A DNA stretch of 64,000 bases. Source: Echiichthys vipera (Eukaryota; Chordata; Actinopteri; Perciformes; Trachinidae). Under the pieces are notes generated by a model. The model was not told the origin of the DNA and searched no databases. It saw only the letters and a program-made list of their open reading frames with translations. The translations under genes and the position numbers were made by a program. This document shows, one piece after another, positions 1 through 15,000 of the stretch. How positions within the stretch are numbered: position 1 is the stretch's first letter; the number at the start of each line of letters is the position of its first letter. Location of the stretch: positions 19,686,193 to 19,750,192 of the forward strand of contig OY829648.1 of NCBI GenBank assembly GCA_963691815.1, read 5' to 3'.

Positions 1-514
1 GTGCGTTTACATGCAGTTTAAAAACCAGATTACATCCAGTTTCTCATACGCCATGTAAACACTGTACCCTGGGTAAAATCAGAGTTCTCATACCCCGATT
101 AGCAGACAGAGATAATCCATATCCCGATTATTCGTGCATGTAAACAGCGTTCTGGGGTTATGCCTCTCCTCACTGTGCAGCAGTGGTTTCTGAACCGGAA
201 ATAGAATAAACCAGGAAGCAACGGCACTGAAACGAGAAAAAAACAACACAAACTTCACCTTTTATACCGAGGGAGGACTAATCAATTGCAAGTGACATCA
301 CAACCAAAAGTTGGCCATTTCTCCCCTGCTTTCCATGGGATTTTGACAAATGTCCGACCATGTTGGAGCGCCACGTACTGTACCGGAGGTCGAGTTACTC
401 CCGTCGTTTTCCCATTCTTCCCCTCTCATGTAAATGGGGAACTTCAAAAATCTGAATATTCCCTTAACTGAGGAAAGACCATTTTCAGGTTACTGATGCG
501 TATTTAAACGCACT
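1..514. mobile_element. MITE-like element, left end at window edge
   Basis: The window opens with GTGCGTTTACATGCAG, and positions 495-514 read as its imperfect inverted complement (GCGTATTTAAACGCAC). Inside, CATGTAAA(C) recurs near 52, 137 and 427. This is the layout of a short non-autonomous DNA transposon with terminal inverted repeats. No transposase coding is visible. The left flank is outside the window, so no target-site duplication can be checked and the true left end may be further out. Confidence 0.5.
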
Positions 515-1207
515 GACTGGTGAGATGTGACGGAGGAGGAGGTACAGGACGTGAGCGTCAATTCACCGTTGCCTCCTTTTATCCTTCATGAGAAGCTTTA
601 GGCTGAGACTTTATATCAGAGCAGCTGCTTCTCAGCGTCTCCACTTTGGAGCGGGACTCTGTCTCTTCAACTTTAAAAATCCCAAAGTGACGGACTTTCC
701 CCTGAGACTTCATTCAATTCACTTTGTGACATTCTGAACCTGGGCGCATTTGCAAAAAAGGCGGGGAGTGTAGAGGGAGGGCGTCTGCAGTGGAGAAAAC
801 AACGACTCCTCACAAAACTTCTCGAAAACCAGTGTCGCCACCAGACGAGCAGAAAGCCTCATTGTGGAGGCTGAATGTGCCTGATTGTGGTTGTTGGAGA
901 ATCTGGAAGGAAGAGGGAGGGGAGGCAGGACGCATGTGATGTTTGAAGTCAACCTGATTGTGATTTTAAAAAATTGGATGGAAAAAATGTGAAAACGAAA
1001 GGGACACACAAGATGTTAGAGATGTGACGTCGGGGTGTGATTTATGTAGAAGAGATGTGAGACAGGAAGTGGCAGAACTCAAGAACTGTGTAGAGAGAGA
1101 GGTGACGGCGTGTTGCTGTGTGACACTTAAACACTCGAGTACTCAGCCAACAGTGATAACGTGTTATCTAACCTCTGTGCGATGCATCATGTGATGACAG
1201 CCTCTGC

Positions 1208-1437
1208 TGTGTGTGTGTGTGTATGCGTGTGCGTGTGTGTGTGCGTGTTTGTGTCACACTGGCTCTATTTGTTCAGGACCTCGTTGTTGCTTCTTCTCTG
1301 CAGTGTTTTCCTGCTGCCTTCAGGAAGCAGCTTTCAGGGCGGCCTGATGGGTTTCCTGGCAGGACACTCTCCCCTCTCTCCCCCCAGTTCCTACTGGGAG
1401 ACAATGGGAGGTCTCCCACAGGGGCATGGAGGGGTTA

Positions 1438-1469
<32 letters not shown>

Positions 1470-1470
1470 C
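1208..1470. repeat. Two imperfect TG microsatellites
   Basis: An interrupted TG/CG tract covers about 1208-1254 and a cleaner TG tract covers about 1439-1470. The open frames across them encode only Cys-Val repeats and are not genes. Confidence 0.85.
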
Positions 1471-3516
1471 ATGCGAGTGTGTGGTGCTGATGAGGGGGAT
1501 TTATTGGGGGAGTAGTGGGCTTCCCTTCAGGAAACTGCAGATTTATCCCAGCAGCAGAGAGGCCGTCTCCTGGCCTTTACAGGAGATTAAGTCCAGGATG
1601 AGTTAGTTTAAGATAAACTGGGACGAGAGTTGAAATTTGTTAAAAAGGACATTTGCGTGAAACATGTTTCCTGTTTCATAAAGCATCAAACGGGACGGCG
1701 TTCAAAGTTCATTCCTGACATTGCAAACAGCAGCTACAGAACAGTCTGAGTGCATTTAGCAGCTGTTGTGGAGCTTTTGATCACATCACATGATTTTTGC
1801 GAGCAGGAATCATAGATGTTCATTTTTCCCTTTTTCCGAACACTTCTGGTGAATGTCGACTTTAAAGGTTGAAATTATGAGGATTAATTTCATTGATTGA
1901 TCGTTTAATTATTTTTAATGGATTAATTAATTTAAAAATGATCCCCATTATTCAATTGGTTTAGCCTAATTTGTCAGTAAATAAAAGTTTTGACTGAACA
2001 ATGAATCAAACCCCCGAATATATTCAATTTACTGTGATTCAAAACAGTGACAAGTATCACATTCTCAAATTTGCGCAGCTGGAACCAGCAAATATTTGGC
2101 CTTTTCTGCTTTTATTGTCTTATAAAAGACGGTTATCAGCAAGAAAGTTTCCTGGGGTCCACTGACTTATTAATCATTTGGGCTTGAAAACTACTGTATT
2201 AAATGTTTATCAGTGCTAGTTTCAGGATGAGTTTGTGTTTATGTTGAACTGAAAATGAGTGAATGAATGTCCTCACAAGTCTGTCAATCCTAGTGTCGTA
2301 CAGAGTGGAGACCTGTGTTTCTGTGCAGATTTCTGAATGGGTTTTTCTCACGTGAAGCAGTGGGATATTAAAAGTTTCTGACAGTGAAAGGATGTCGGCT
2401 CTCACTCCCTCCTCGTCCGTCAGATTGACTTCTCTTCAGGGCGGCGGCGGTGAGGACGAGGTCACGGCTTGAAAACGGGGCCCCGAGCCTCCGACCAGCA
2501 CATTTCCTCTCCCGCTGAACGCTTCACAAGTCTGCTGCGGGACCTGTAACGTGCTCCTGCTGAACCCGAGGGGAAAACTCAAAAACAGGAAACATTGTCT
2601 TTCACTGAAGAACTTATTCATCCAAGTTATTCTTAAATAAATCTCTTGACAAAATCAAAACTATCTTGAGTGCTTGGAATCTGATCCCCTCGTCACTAAA
2701 GATTCAAATCGTTTCCTTGCACCAACTTTGCAGGTGTCACCTTGTGTTAAACCTTCTGATAAAGTGCTAATACAGCCATTTCTGGATAATTTGCTGAACT
2801 TTTGACTTGTTTAAAACCATCTGACATCGTTGTGTTTCACAGATCTCGACAGTTATTTTGAGCACGATGTGATAAAAGAGATGCTCACAATTCTAACAAC
2901 AAGGTGACTCTTCACTTTAGTGGTTTGTCATTTCTTAATATTTTTATTTGCTACAACTTAGAAGAAAAATAGAAATGTCCTCCAAAGACAAGTCAGAGAA
3001 ATACAAGACACATTTTAATTTAACGACTTCCTGCTAACCCAAGAGGTTACTTTAGAAATGAACGAATGAATTGGATTTGTACAAATTTAACACCGTCTGT
3101 ATTTTCTCTGTTATTAGTAGGAAACTTCCTGGACGTTTTAAAAGCATAAATAACACTTTACTAGAGGAAAATAGATGCATCACAATGATTAAACAACATG
3201 TTGCTTTTCTACAAGATGTTTTCTGCTTAGTTACAGTCTGCAGGAGCATTTCTTCCCCCACGCTGGCAGATATCAAAGATTATTGTGTGAAATGTCACTG
3301 TAGTGTTGACTGTGAATGCAGCGTTGAATTACAACTGAAGAATTTCATGTCATTTGTAGCCACGGAAAAAACACAGGCGTCTCCGGCTGTTCAGTGATTT
3401 CACAACTTTGAAGAACAATGTAGCTTGTCCGTTCACAATGAAAACACAGTCAGACTTCTACTGAATCACGTACATGCATTCATGGGCATTTTTGTTATTT
3501 TGTTTTTGGCACTCAG

Positions 3517-3517
<1 letters not shown>

Positions 3518-3557
<40 letters not shown>
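3518..3557. repeat. (TG)20 microsatellite
   Basis: Twenty uninterrupted TG dinucleotides. Confidence 0.95.
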
Positions 3558-3560
<3 letters not shown>

Positions 3561-4309
3561 GACCCGACAGCGTGGCTCTCAGCTGGTCGGGACTCTGGGG
3601 GTGTAGAAAGAAGGAATGCAGCTTTTTCCTGAAGTCTGTAATTTGCTGTCTGTCATCCAATCAGAGAGATGCAGCAACACTAGAGGTGTGTGCGTGTGTG
3701 TAGCTCTCTTATGAGAGGTTTATCCTGGTTTAAAGACTGCCACCAAGCAACCCCTTTAGGCTTCAAAAGTGAGTCAATCCCCATAGACCTCCATGTTAAA
3801 ATGCAACTTTACAGCAGTTTACAGCCTGGTAGAAAAAAAGGTTTGGTCTCTACAGATAATTTCCCTGTTCATGACAACTGTACGGGGGATTATTTCTTTG
3901 TAGCTCACCCGTTAATTAAATTAAGGCTTAAAGTTGTACTTAGTTTCATCTATTTAATTGTCTTTTAAGTTAATATCTAACAAAGAGTGAGTTAAAACAA
4001 TGGTGATTGATCATATGACCCACTAATGAAAGCACTTCTACTTGCCTTTAGCATTACGATATCTTTGTCTGTGTCGACATTCCCGGGCTAGATGTAAATG
4101 AGCCACTAACTAACGCCAATCACTAATGGTTATGCTGCGTTCACTTGTAATCGGAAATCAGATATTCCAACTTCAGGGTCAGGCTTGTAGTAAGGGCAGA
4201 AGTGTAATAGGAACATGTGTGTGGATTCAAGAGAGAAACATATTGGGGATGGACTGGAAGTAAAGAGGTGAATGTGTTTCAATAAAGTTTACAAAAGGGC
4301 ATAAAAGTC

Positions 4310-4310
<1 letters not shown>

Positions 4311-4405
<95 letters not shown>
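4311..4405. repeat. (AC)47 microsatellite
   Basis: Perfect AC repeat of 95 bases. It is complementary in sense to the long TG tract that begins 1.7 kb further on. Confidence 0.97.
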
Positions 4406-4407
<2 letters not shown>

Positions 4408-6087
4408 GAACGTGAGAAGATGGAGGCTCTGAAAGAGAGGCTCTCCAGCAGGCTTCAGTCTGCTCCCCTCAGCTCCACCTCTTTGCCCACTTTTGGATTA
4501 GCTGATGTAGGTTACATCAGGCACAGCCAAGACGGCCACTGACTTTGCGCTTCATTCTGGCTTTTCGGAAACGTATGGGTGACGTCACGGAGACTACGTC
4601 CGTATTTTATCCAGTCTTTGGACTCCACTGAACTTAGCATTAAAAAAGTAATTAATGATGCAGAGAAGAAACATGGAAATGCAGCAGAGGATGACTGTCC
4701 AGCATTTCTGATCTGCTTTCATACTTACTAACTTATGTACATGGTGTTCTTTGGCATGTTAAATGGGGTTTGCATGGCTGGTGTTACTATCAAAATATGA
4801 ATGATGTGTTGCCTGCAGTCATATTTATTGATGTGTACAGAAACAGGCGCTGTGTGTGTCTCTGTGCGCCAATGATGATGTCACATGAAAACTTTAACAG
4901 AAACATACACATGCTTGTGGTTTTATCCGTGAAGACACACACTTTGCTGTCATTGATACAAAGCCTATAGCAGCTCTAATGGCACAACTACACTGGAAAT
5001 CAAAGTTAGAATTAGAATTTTTCTTGATTTATTCTGAAATAATGTTATTTTTTTACTGTCCAGAATTTGATAGAATATCTGCTTTCTATACCACTGCTGT
5101 ACTAGCATGTTTTTTTTTTAAATAACAAAGGCACTTCAACAAAAACCTTTATTTTGTGAAAAAAGCAGTGAGCAAAATTAGAGAACACTAAATATTGTGT
5201 CAGAAGGGAAGATTCAAACAATGTTTTCTCAGGACTATAGGATTCAAAAAGGAATAGGAAGTGTAGAGGCCACAGCTTTGAATGACTGCAGCACATCTGC
5301 GCCCACAGGACATCAGTTTCTCACACTGCTCTGGTTTGATCTTGTCCACTCTTCTTCAGTCTCTTTCACAGTTCTGTAACTGTAGTGGGTTTCTTAGACA
5401 TTACTTTGATGCCAAGGATTTTTCAGAGATTTTCTATGAGGTATCCAATTCCGAACAATAAAAAATAACAGTATTTTAGAGTAAATCAAGTATTATTACT
5501 TTTTTCTCTAATTTTAATCTCCAGTGTAGTTCATTTGGATACAAAAGCTTTTAGTAAGAAAATACCTAACTGTATCCGTTTTACTTTTGTAGCAGTGTAT
5601 TCCAACCTATTACCCTAAAACACTCCTAATTCAAACCAGGCATGACTACGTGCCGCTAAACTGCCCAATAAACAAACCTTTTTGACTCATGTGACTTGTT
5701 TATACGCAATGGTTAGCTTTTATTTGATCCTGAAAGTACAGTAAACTGCCTCTCTGGTTCGGACCAAAGTAAACCAGTGAGGTGAGGTCAGGTCCTTGAA
5801 AAGCTTTTAGTATAACTGTGTGACGCTGCAGCATCGTGTTTATTGAGAGTAGAAGCTGACAGAAACACTGAGGAGAAACAGAGCTGATAAGAAGTTACTG
5901 AGCAGAAATGTCGTTATCAGTTAGATAAGGTTCTTATTTTTAATTTCCACCGCATATTTTAATTCATCCACTGTCCATAATAACTAACATGATCATTTAA
6001 TCTGTGATAATTAGTCCTGTCTGCCTCAATGTTGTGGTTTTTACTTGGACAATAAAGGGTCTGTGTGCTGCAGTCTGAGCTGACAGG

Positions 6088-6293
<206 letters not shown>

Positions 6294-7448
6294 ATCAGTA
6301 GTCAGTCAGCTAGAAGAACGACCGGCGTGTTGCAACAGCATGTGTTAGGAATGTGCCTGAAGCTGCTGGAAAACACATCTGTGTGTGTGTTTGAAACCAA
6401 ATGAATGACTACAGTACGTTTGTGTGTGTGTGGGGGGGTACTTACTGTTACTGTATTTGAGACTTTGAAATATGAAAACATGTACTGAGTGTATGTGTGT
6501 TTTTGTGCTGCACAAATCTTTTACCTTTTTAACGTTTTTACGTGCAGAACACACCAGCTTTACACGAGCGGACATCAGTTTCACTTGGTGAAAACACACC
6601 TGTGATAGTGAGGTTTGTGGCGGTGCAGGTGGATGAACACCTTGTTACAGTTAACACCAGTGCCGTGTTGCCCAGCGCCTATTCTTGTCTTGTTACATGA
6701 TGGCACATCTTCTCTGGTCTTGTAGATATTTATGTTTATCTCCGTCTAATCCTGAGATGAAAAAATACTTGGATTTCTGCAAAAGATAGAAAAATAACAT
6801 TAAACATTAATACTTTCAAATAAAGGCATAAAAAGCCCCAAATCCTTTCATTTCAGTTACAATTCAATTGATTGAAAGACTTCAAATCAAGGGCAGAACT
6901 CCGTATTTGGTCATTGTGACAACCTCCAGGAAAGCCTCCATGCACCTTGAAGCTCTAATGGAGGGATTAGACACCTTTTGTTGAAGAGAAACATTCACAG
7001 CTGCTAGCATGTAGGCCTACTTGGTTTATGTCAGCTCTATATTTAATGATCAGTTTATGACCACATCAAACCTACACACAGGTATCAAAACTACAAACAT
7101 CACAGTGTGATACAATACTGAAAAGCAGGGCACAGTGTACTCACCAGAGTGACTGAAGTATATAATATTGCGGCACTAAGTAAATTAATGCATACATGAA
7201 ACAATAACAGCCCATTTTTACACATGATCCATGTAGTTTGCATCACTGGTGGAGAGTTTTGCAGGTCAGCATCTCAGATCGATGTTCAGTTGGGTTGAGA
7301 TCTGATGACTGGACGGTCCGTATGTGCCTGCCTCCATCACCTTTGTCTACTCAGTTATTCAGGGTTGTCCATTAACCAGTCTGCATAAAATGGTTAATAT
7401 GTTGTTTGATGTTTGAAATCTGATGGTGGATGTCTCTTTCTCTCTCAG

Positions 7449-7513
7449 GGCTGAGAGGAGCAGGAAGGAGAGAACCAGCCTGAACTCCAGCTGCATGAAT
7501 CGCTCACTGAGAG
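7449..7513 (+). other. kank3: Candidate 5' untranslated exon of kank3
   Basis: A pyrimidine-rich stretch ending TTTCTCTCTCAG precedes this 65-base segment, and GAG|GTAAAC follows it, so both splice sites look usable. It carries an ATG that, joined to the next exon at 9048, gives a 9-codon upstream frame ending before the kank3 start. Assignment is inference from splice signals and position; no protein homology is involved. Confidence 0.4.
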
Positions 7514-7557
7514 GTAAACTTCTCAACACAACAGCGATCATTTTACTGTTTTCAAGT

Positions 7558-7650
7558 TAAGATAACATACACCTTTATTGATCCCCAGTGGGGAAATTCA
7601 GCTGTTGCAGTACAGCGTAAAATAAATAAATACATTATTATTTATTTACC
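7558..7650 (-). mobile_element. Short retroelement 3'-end fragment
   Basis: The stretch with TTTATTGATCCCCAGTGGGG followed by AAATTCAGCTGTTGCAGTAC is, in reverse complement, the 3' terminus common to fish LINE/SINE copies (ending in GGGATCAATAAAGG-type sequence). Only the tail is present. Family assignment is from memory of the motif. Confidence 0.5.
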
Positions 7651-9095
7651 ATAAAGTAAAATAAGAATAGCGTAAAAACAGGAACTATACAGAGTATTTG
7701 GAGTCAAAATTACTAATGTTTGAGTGTTGCTTATAAGGTGACACTGGTTTGATTAATGGCAGCAGAGACAACTGGTCAATGTAAACAAAATGTACTGAGA
7801 TATAATTTGATTAAGTTTAGTGTTTGTCTTTATTAATATAATATAATAAGTCAATTTAACATTAAGATAGTATTATATGATATGTTACAATCTGTCATAT
7901 TTAAGTTAAAGCTTTCCTTCTTTCCTCTGTACCTGGAATACATGTATCCAGAAAGTGCCCGTCTGGTTTTAGTGTCTAGTTTTCCACTTTGTCTCTGCTC
8001 TTTTCCTGAATCACAGGAAGTGTTTTGCATTCCCTCTGTGTTTGAAACAAACAGAAGAAGAACATGTTAATATAACTGAACAAAGAAAAGCCCTAAACAT
8101 GTCCTTGTTCTATTGAGGCATTTTGTCTCTTAATGAATCACACAGCTTCAGTCCCTGTCAGAAGTACTTCAAATTAAAACATTTAAAACATTTAAAAATT
8201 GACTTTTTAAAGTGAGTAGTCTCATATTTTTAAAATATTTTTCATTGTTGTTTTGCAATGTGTTCAAATGTAGTCAGTCCCCTTAGTTTCTTTGTCTCAT
8301 GTGTCTGAATCAAAAGACGTTACGGCCAGTGGTAATATTTGATTTCCCAGAGCAGCAGGATGCATGTCAGGTTTCAGCGGTCTTGTGGTGAGAAGAATCC
8401 CGTGGCTTCTCAGCAGAGTTGCGTGGCGTGATCCTCTCATTAATGGAGCAGCTGTCCTGTGGGTGTTTGGACACGGTTGAGCTCTTTTTAATTTACTTTG
8501 TTCTGAGCTGTTTCCCCTGACTGTTTCCTCCCTTTGTGCAATTAATATACACTCACAAATACATGCACATTTGAATTTTAGGCATGTATTGTGCACTCTT
8601 ATTGAGTTATACTTACTCTTAAGTAAATAAACACACACACACACTGAGGTACGGATGATGTCAGGCTCAACATCCTTCGACACCTCTGAGGGGGAAAAGC
8701 AAACAATCCGTTTAACAAAACCTCTTTATCTCTGAAAGAAAGGAATTCACCTTATTTGGAGTTCAGTCACGCGTGTTAACGAGCCAAAAGAAAACACCTA
8801 AACTTCTTTAGGCGTTTTCTGCACTTTGTAGTGAGTTTACAGCTCCTATAAAGAACATCTACATCCGCCATTAAAGTGAGAGCAAGAAGCCACTTGTTTG
8901 TTGTGTGAACAAAAACATGCACATGGTAACAAATGATGGACTTCACCAAACTACTGTGCAGTGTTTTTAGAAATGATATCCTTTTCCTTCCTCTTGGTCT
9001 TAAGTACATTCATGACAAATGCATTCATGCCACTGTGTTTTCTTTAGCCAGGTGTTGATTTGAAGCTGTGTGCTGAAAGGTCCCAGTCCTGAAAA

Positions 9096-12000
9096 ATGAC
9101 TCAGTCGGTGCAAGTTAACCCCAAGCTGCCTGGTAAGAAACTGCATGAAGATGCCACTGTTTTTGTGTATTTTTACCTTATATCACAATTTCCTTTGTGT
9201 CTGTGTTGCGGTTTGGTGTAGTTTTTAAGTGTACTGTAATAAATCAAATGATTAGTTTGAACCTGCCAGCAGCAGATCTGTGGAGTTCACCACATTGAGA
9301 TGTTTCAGACGGAATAACAAGGCTGTTAAACCGCAGGAAACAAAATATGTTTTAAATAGTTTGTACTGTAATCACCACAGATCTATAATAGATGCACTGT
9401 CAGTACTAAGGCACATGTTTATACTGGCTTATATCAAAACACACCATTGACAGTGTTTTATGATAAGGGAAAGATATTTAACATCTATTTAGATCTAACA
9501 GTGCGTTTGCTGAAAAACACTGAATGTAAACATAATTCTTTTGTTTACAATAAAGCTCCACAGGTATTTGTATGTTATGTATGTTGCCATATTGTCTAGT
9601 CACATGTCCTCTTCCCTTTAGACCTGGGCTCTCCATTCATCTACTCCAGTCAGGAGGAGGCTGACCAGCCCGCCTCCTACTCCGTCCAGACTCCGTATGG
9701 TTTCCAGCTGGATCTGGATTTCCTCAAATATGTGGAAGAGATAGAGAGTGGACATAATCTCCGTCGGGCACCTGTCGGCGCCCGCCGTTCTGGCCGAGGG
9801 GTCAAACATTCCCAGAAGAGTGTGGGGGGACGTACCAGTGGCTGGACATCCACAGAGTCTCTGGCATCCCCGGCCAGTGAGGATGGCAGAGCTCCTCCGC
9901 CGCCACCACCACGCAACCGTATTGGGTCAGCACCTTGTGAAGGGCTCTGTCTTTCCCCTGTGAACCCCCTCAGTGTTCCTCCCCTGTCTGCTGGAGCAAA
10001 AGTGCCACCTCCTCCACCACAGCGCAACCACAGAGTGGAGCGGACTCTTCTGGAAACCAGCCGGAGGCTACAACAGGAACAAACCCACCAGCACCAGAAC
10101 GGTGGGCGCTTCCAGCTCGCAGATCCTCCCAAAAAGCTCTTGCCCTCTCCATCCACTCAGCTTCTGCAGAGTAACTGGATTAAACCCAGTCCTCAGACCT
10201 CTGGGCGCAACACTCCAGCTGCTGGTGCCACAATGACTCCAATCCCACCCAGCCAGCTGCAGACAGTCAGGGAGCAGATGGCTACAGCCCTGAAACAGCT
10301 GAAGGAGATGGAAGAGAGGGTGAAGGGTGTTCCTGCACTTGAAAAAGAGGTGGCCAAGCTCCGTGCAGAGAAAGACATGCTCGAGTTAGCCCTACAGGAG
10401 AAGAAGGAAGCCATAGAGGTGGCGCAGCAGAAGCACCAATCCACAGAGTCTTCTACCCAAACCACAGAGGTTCTCCAAACTGACCGTGGTGTCCACAGTC
10501 GATTGTCTGCACCGACCTCACCCGGACAGAAAGGCCTCGGAAAATCCAGTGAGCTGAAAAAGCTGACTGATAGATTTGAGCGGAAAGAAGAGAAAGCTAC
10601 AGAAGCTTCATCAAAAGTTTTAGGAAAAGCTCCAGAAAAAGTGTCTGCTGTTGAGAAGAAATCGGTGGCTGTTGGGGGCAACGTGTCAATGGACTCGGTT
10701 GTTTTCTACTACAGCCAGGGTGTGAAAGATGCTTCTGAGGGCACCCAGGTAAATGTTTGTGATAAAGGCACAGGAACAGAGGCCCCTCTGGTTCATGAGG
10801 AGGGAGTACAGGCCCGTGTGGAGACGGAAGAGGCTGAGGTTTGGGTTATGGAGTCACTACTTGGGCTGACCAGCGAAACACAGCGGGAGATCGACACCTT
10901 ACAGGACACCATTAAATTCCAACAGGAGTCCATTGTGGCTCTAGAGGACCGGTTGAGTGCGGCCGACAAAGACATGGGGATCCTCAAAGCCCAGATGGAG
11001 GAGAAAACCGCCAAAGTCACGTGTGAGAAGGGAGTTCTTGTGAAACCAGACATGGCGAATGCCCAGGTAGAGACATTCACTGCTGTATTAAAACACACTG
11101 CAGTTTTGTGCCGTCCTGAAGTGAGCGACTCATGCGTGGGTGACAACTTAACGGCGGATCAGGTCGAACAGTTCACACAGACTGATGCCGTAGTGGAAAC
11201 AGCAGAGCCAGCTCCTGCTGCAGTGGTCAGCACTGGAAGCCAGTGGGAGAATTTGTTTGAGGAAAAGATGGAGGAGCAAAAAGTTACAGTCCTGAAGAAG
11301 AGACAGTTGACTATCGCTGAATACAAAGTGTCACCTGATGAAGAGATGGTCAGTACGGCCGAGAAGAAAGAGGAAGAGCAAAGAGAGAAGACTGCAGCCA
11401 GCAACACCGGTGAGAACTTGCCCTTATTTTAGAGTCAAACACGCTTTGGTTCAGGGCATCATGTGGTTCTTTTCAAAGATTTTTGTCTTTAACACTGGTG
11501 CAAAAATATAACACATCATTATTAAATATTTACTTTTCATTAACTAGTGGAGCCTAATAGAGAGACAATACACTACTGTAGTTCATAATGTCTTAATAAT
11601 TTCAAATAACTTTCCTGGAAAGTCTGACTTAATATAACTAGACTATTTAATCTGGTCCTAATTTAAAGGGAAAATAGGAATGTGCTGGGAAGAAATGTCT
11701 TATTCAACACCTCGTAAATATTAAGTCGTTATTCAGTTTTTTTTAGTGGACAGTAAGTGTTTACCTTTATGTAATTTGACATTTTTTGCACAACAAGCTG
11801 ATCTCTGTTGCACTTGTTACACTTGTTAACAATGAAATATGAATACAAATGAAATATATTTACTGAGAAATGCACACAACCTTTTTGAATCCTCCTTCGA
11901 TAGATTAATAACATAGTTTGTATACATCATGTGTGAGTTATGAGTTTCATTTTCATTGAACTGTTGTTTGGTCGATCTTCTTCCTTTATGTTAGGTATGC

Positions 12001-15000
12001 TGAAATCAATCATGAAGAGGAAGGATGGGAGCAGCTCAGGCGAGAATCGCACCGCTGGCAAGAAGAGCCTGCAGTTTGTTGGCATTCTAAATGGAGGGTG
12101 GGTAACATGAAACCTTATTTTAAAAATAAAAATTTACCACAGTAAAAATAAAATAAGGGCAGCAGTTGGTGTAGAGGTTGGAAATAACATGGTGACTAGG
12201 TCACAGGTTTAACATAAACAAACTATCTTTCCTCACTGATCGCAGTGTTGCTTTCCAAAATAAGAGCGCAAGTTAAAGCAAATTTGTGTCTCCCAGGTAT
12301 GAATCTACATCCAGTGAAGAAGAAGAAGAAGAAGAGGGGGAGGAGGAAGAAGAGGAGGATGATGGGAGTTCTTCTGGAGAAAGCGGTGAAGGCGAGTGCC
12401 TGGACAGCACAGAGGATGAGGCGGCTCTAGAGGACGAAACATCAGAGGAGGAAAGAAATGTCAACGTGGACGAGAGTGACACTGATGAGGAAACACTGAC
12501 AGCCACAAATTATTCATCTGATGCTGTGAAAGAGAAGTACGTTACTTAGGACAAAAGAATACAAACTGAAACTTGCTATGCAACTCATACCATATCGTGT
12601 TGGATTCTCATTTAAATATAGACACATGTAAAGAATAATCCACATACTGTAGACTCTGTTTTGTGTTTCAACTTCACACGTCTGTGTTTGTGACAGGTTT
12701 GAGCTGAGCTCCAAAATGCGTGAGGCGTGCCTCATTCTGAAGAACCACCTGAACGACGACGTGAAAACACTGAAGAGTAAGGAAGTGGTGCGTCCCTGCA
12801 TGCTTCTTCAAACCATTTTATCAATGAGTTACACATTTAACTTCACCATGTCTTCATGGAATAATGCAAAATCACAATTACTTGAAGTTGATTACTTGCT
12901 GTAATTCATTTTTTAGGGATATTTTTGCAACAGAAAACATTAATTCTGAACAATAAGAGCTTCATGTAACAGTAACATTGAAGGCTATGGTTCTCACAAT
13001 AGTGGATTTTCTTTCCCTTCGTTTTATCTGTTTTTTAAAATAGTGTTGATAATTTTTGATCCCATTAAATGGAGACATCATATAATTTTGAAACTTGATA
13101 CTTCTATACTTTGATAAATGTACTTGAAGTACCAAAAGTAAAAGTTTTATTTATTATAATTATTGTACATCACTTTCATGTTGCACCTGATAAAGATGAA
13201 GCTAATTTTAATTGTTTTATTTACTGCTGGGGTTACATCTGAGTCTTATCTCAACCGATTAAAATACATGAGAATTTGTCAGTTGATTTATATTTTGTAT
13301 TATTAATCTTAATCTGCAAAGTAACTAAAGTTAGAAAAAAAGTACAATATTTTATGTATCTTTTATAATATTATAGAAGTAAAATAATAGTAAAATATTA
13401 AATTATATTATATTTGATTACACCTTCAGCTCTCCAGCACACACACAGTCCAGCTTGAGTGGTTCCGTATTTCCAGCGCCAAGATGGCTCAGCCTTCACG
13501 GGTCTCGGACTACCTGATGGCGTTCTCCGAGGTGTCGTCAGTGCTGCTGGACCACGTAGTCAACATGACTGACGGCAACGGCAACACAGCTCTCCACTAT
13601 AGTGTCTCCCACTCCAACTTCACTGTGGTGGGGCTGCTGCTGGACACAGGTCGGTGACAACACAAGAATTATCCACACTACACTATAAAATGTCTAATTT
13701 AGTTATAAACCTACAAAGTATTCGAGAAGCGTCCAACTGTGGACATGACGTCTTGGTCTGCGAGTCAATGGGGAAAAATTAGGGTCGCCATATGTGAGCT
13801 CCGCCACTTCTAGTCTTTTTTATTTTATTATGTTCAACACTGTGTTTGGTGAAAGTGCTTTTAAATATTAAGCCCCCCTGTCTTGGAATAAACTTCAGGA
13901 TAATTTCAAACTGGAATCCCTCATCAGCACGGAGCATTTCAAAAGCAGGATTAAGGACTTTTTGAATACAGTTTGCACATGTACTGTCTCTGAGTACTGA
14001 TCTGCTTTTTTATTTTTAATGTTGTTTTATCATGTTTAGTTGTGTGTTGTCTTGGTTTTTAAATGTGAAACTTGTACGTTTTATGCTGCTGTATTGGCCA
14101 GGACTCCTATGGAAAAGAGATTTTAAATCTCAATGGTAACAAAATAAGGTACAAAAAAATATTTTACCAGATTCAACAACATGTTTATTTTCAGATTTAA
14201 AGAAAAAATGGCTAAATATGTTAATATAGGTGTGAAAGAAATACTCAAAATAACAACCTGGTTCACGTTGGTGATGTTAGCCTGATGAAGAAGTTAATAT
14301 TTATGTTAGCCCTATAAAACCATGTGAACCGGATTTATAATAGATATATTAATATATATATGGAGTAAAACTTTTGTTACACTGCATTAGTTTTAGGTGT
14401 CTAATAAACTGGCAACTGAGTGTAAATGTGTGTGCATTTATATGTAAGTAGCGCTGCGTTTTGTATATCGTCTGAGCAGTTTTGAATATGCTTAAACACA
14501 CGGTAATTCAAAAGCATGTTCTCCCTGCAGGCGTGTGCAGCGTTGATCAACAGAACAAGGCGGGCTACACAGCCATCATGCTGGCTGCTCTCTCTACTGT
14601 GAAGGAGGACAACGACATGGCTGTGGTCAAGAGGCTCTTCAGTCAGGGTAATGTCAACGCCAAGGCCAGCCAGGCAAGTCATCATTGGTTCATCGTGATT
14701 CAGGAGTAAACGACACACACACACACCAGTGTTGTCTGGTACTGCGATGACCGCTTGTAGCCACTTTCTGTTCCCACAGTCATTTCACCGCAGTCATTCT
14801 TCTCATGTGCGTGTCATGAATTAAGTTCACTTGTGACACAAATTTTTTCAAAGATACAGTTCTCTATTCAAAAAGTATGTAGTCAGCTCCAACAGCAGTT
14901 TCTCACTTAAAATAGTGACTCCTGCCTCAGCTGGCTTAGATAAATGCATTTAATCTGTTTTAAATTGTCAGTGTGAAAATATTCAAAATAAAAGTAAACA

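Noticed and set aside
9677..11407. Several long open frames opposite kank3 exon 2
   Set aside because: They are antisense shadows of a long GC-richer coding exon and show no family motifs.
12273..12506. Ser-rich minus-strand frame
   Set aside because: It is the reverse of the GAA/GAG acidic run in kank3 exon 4.
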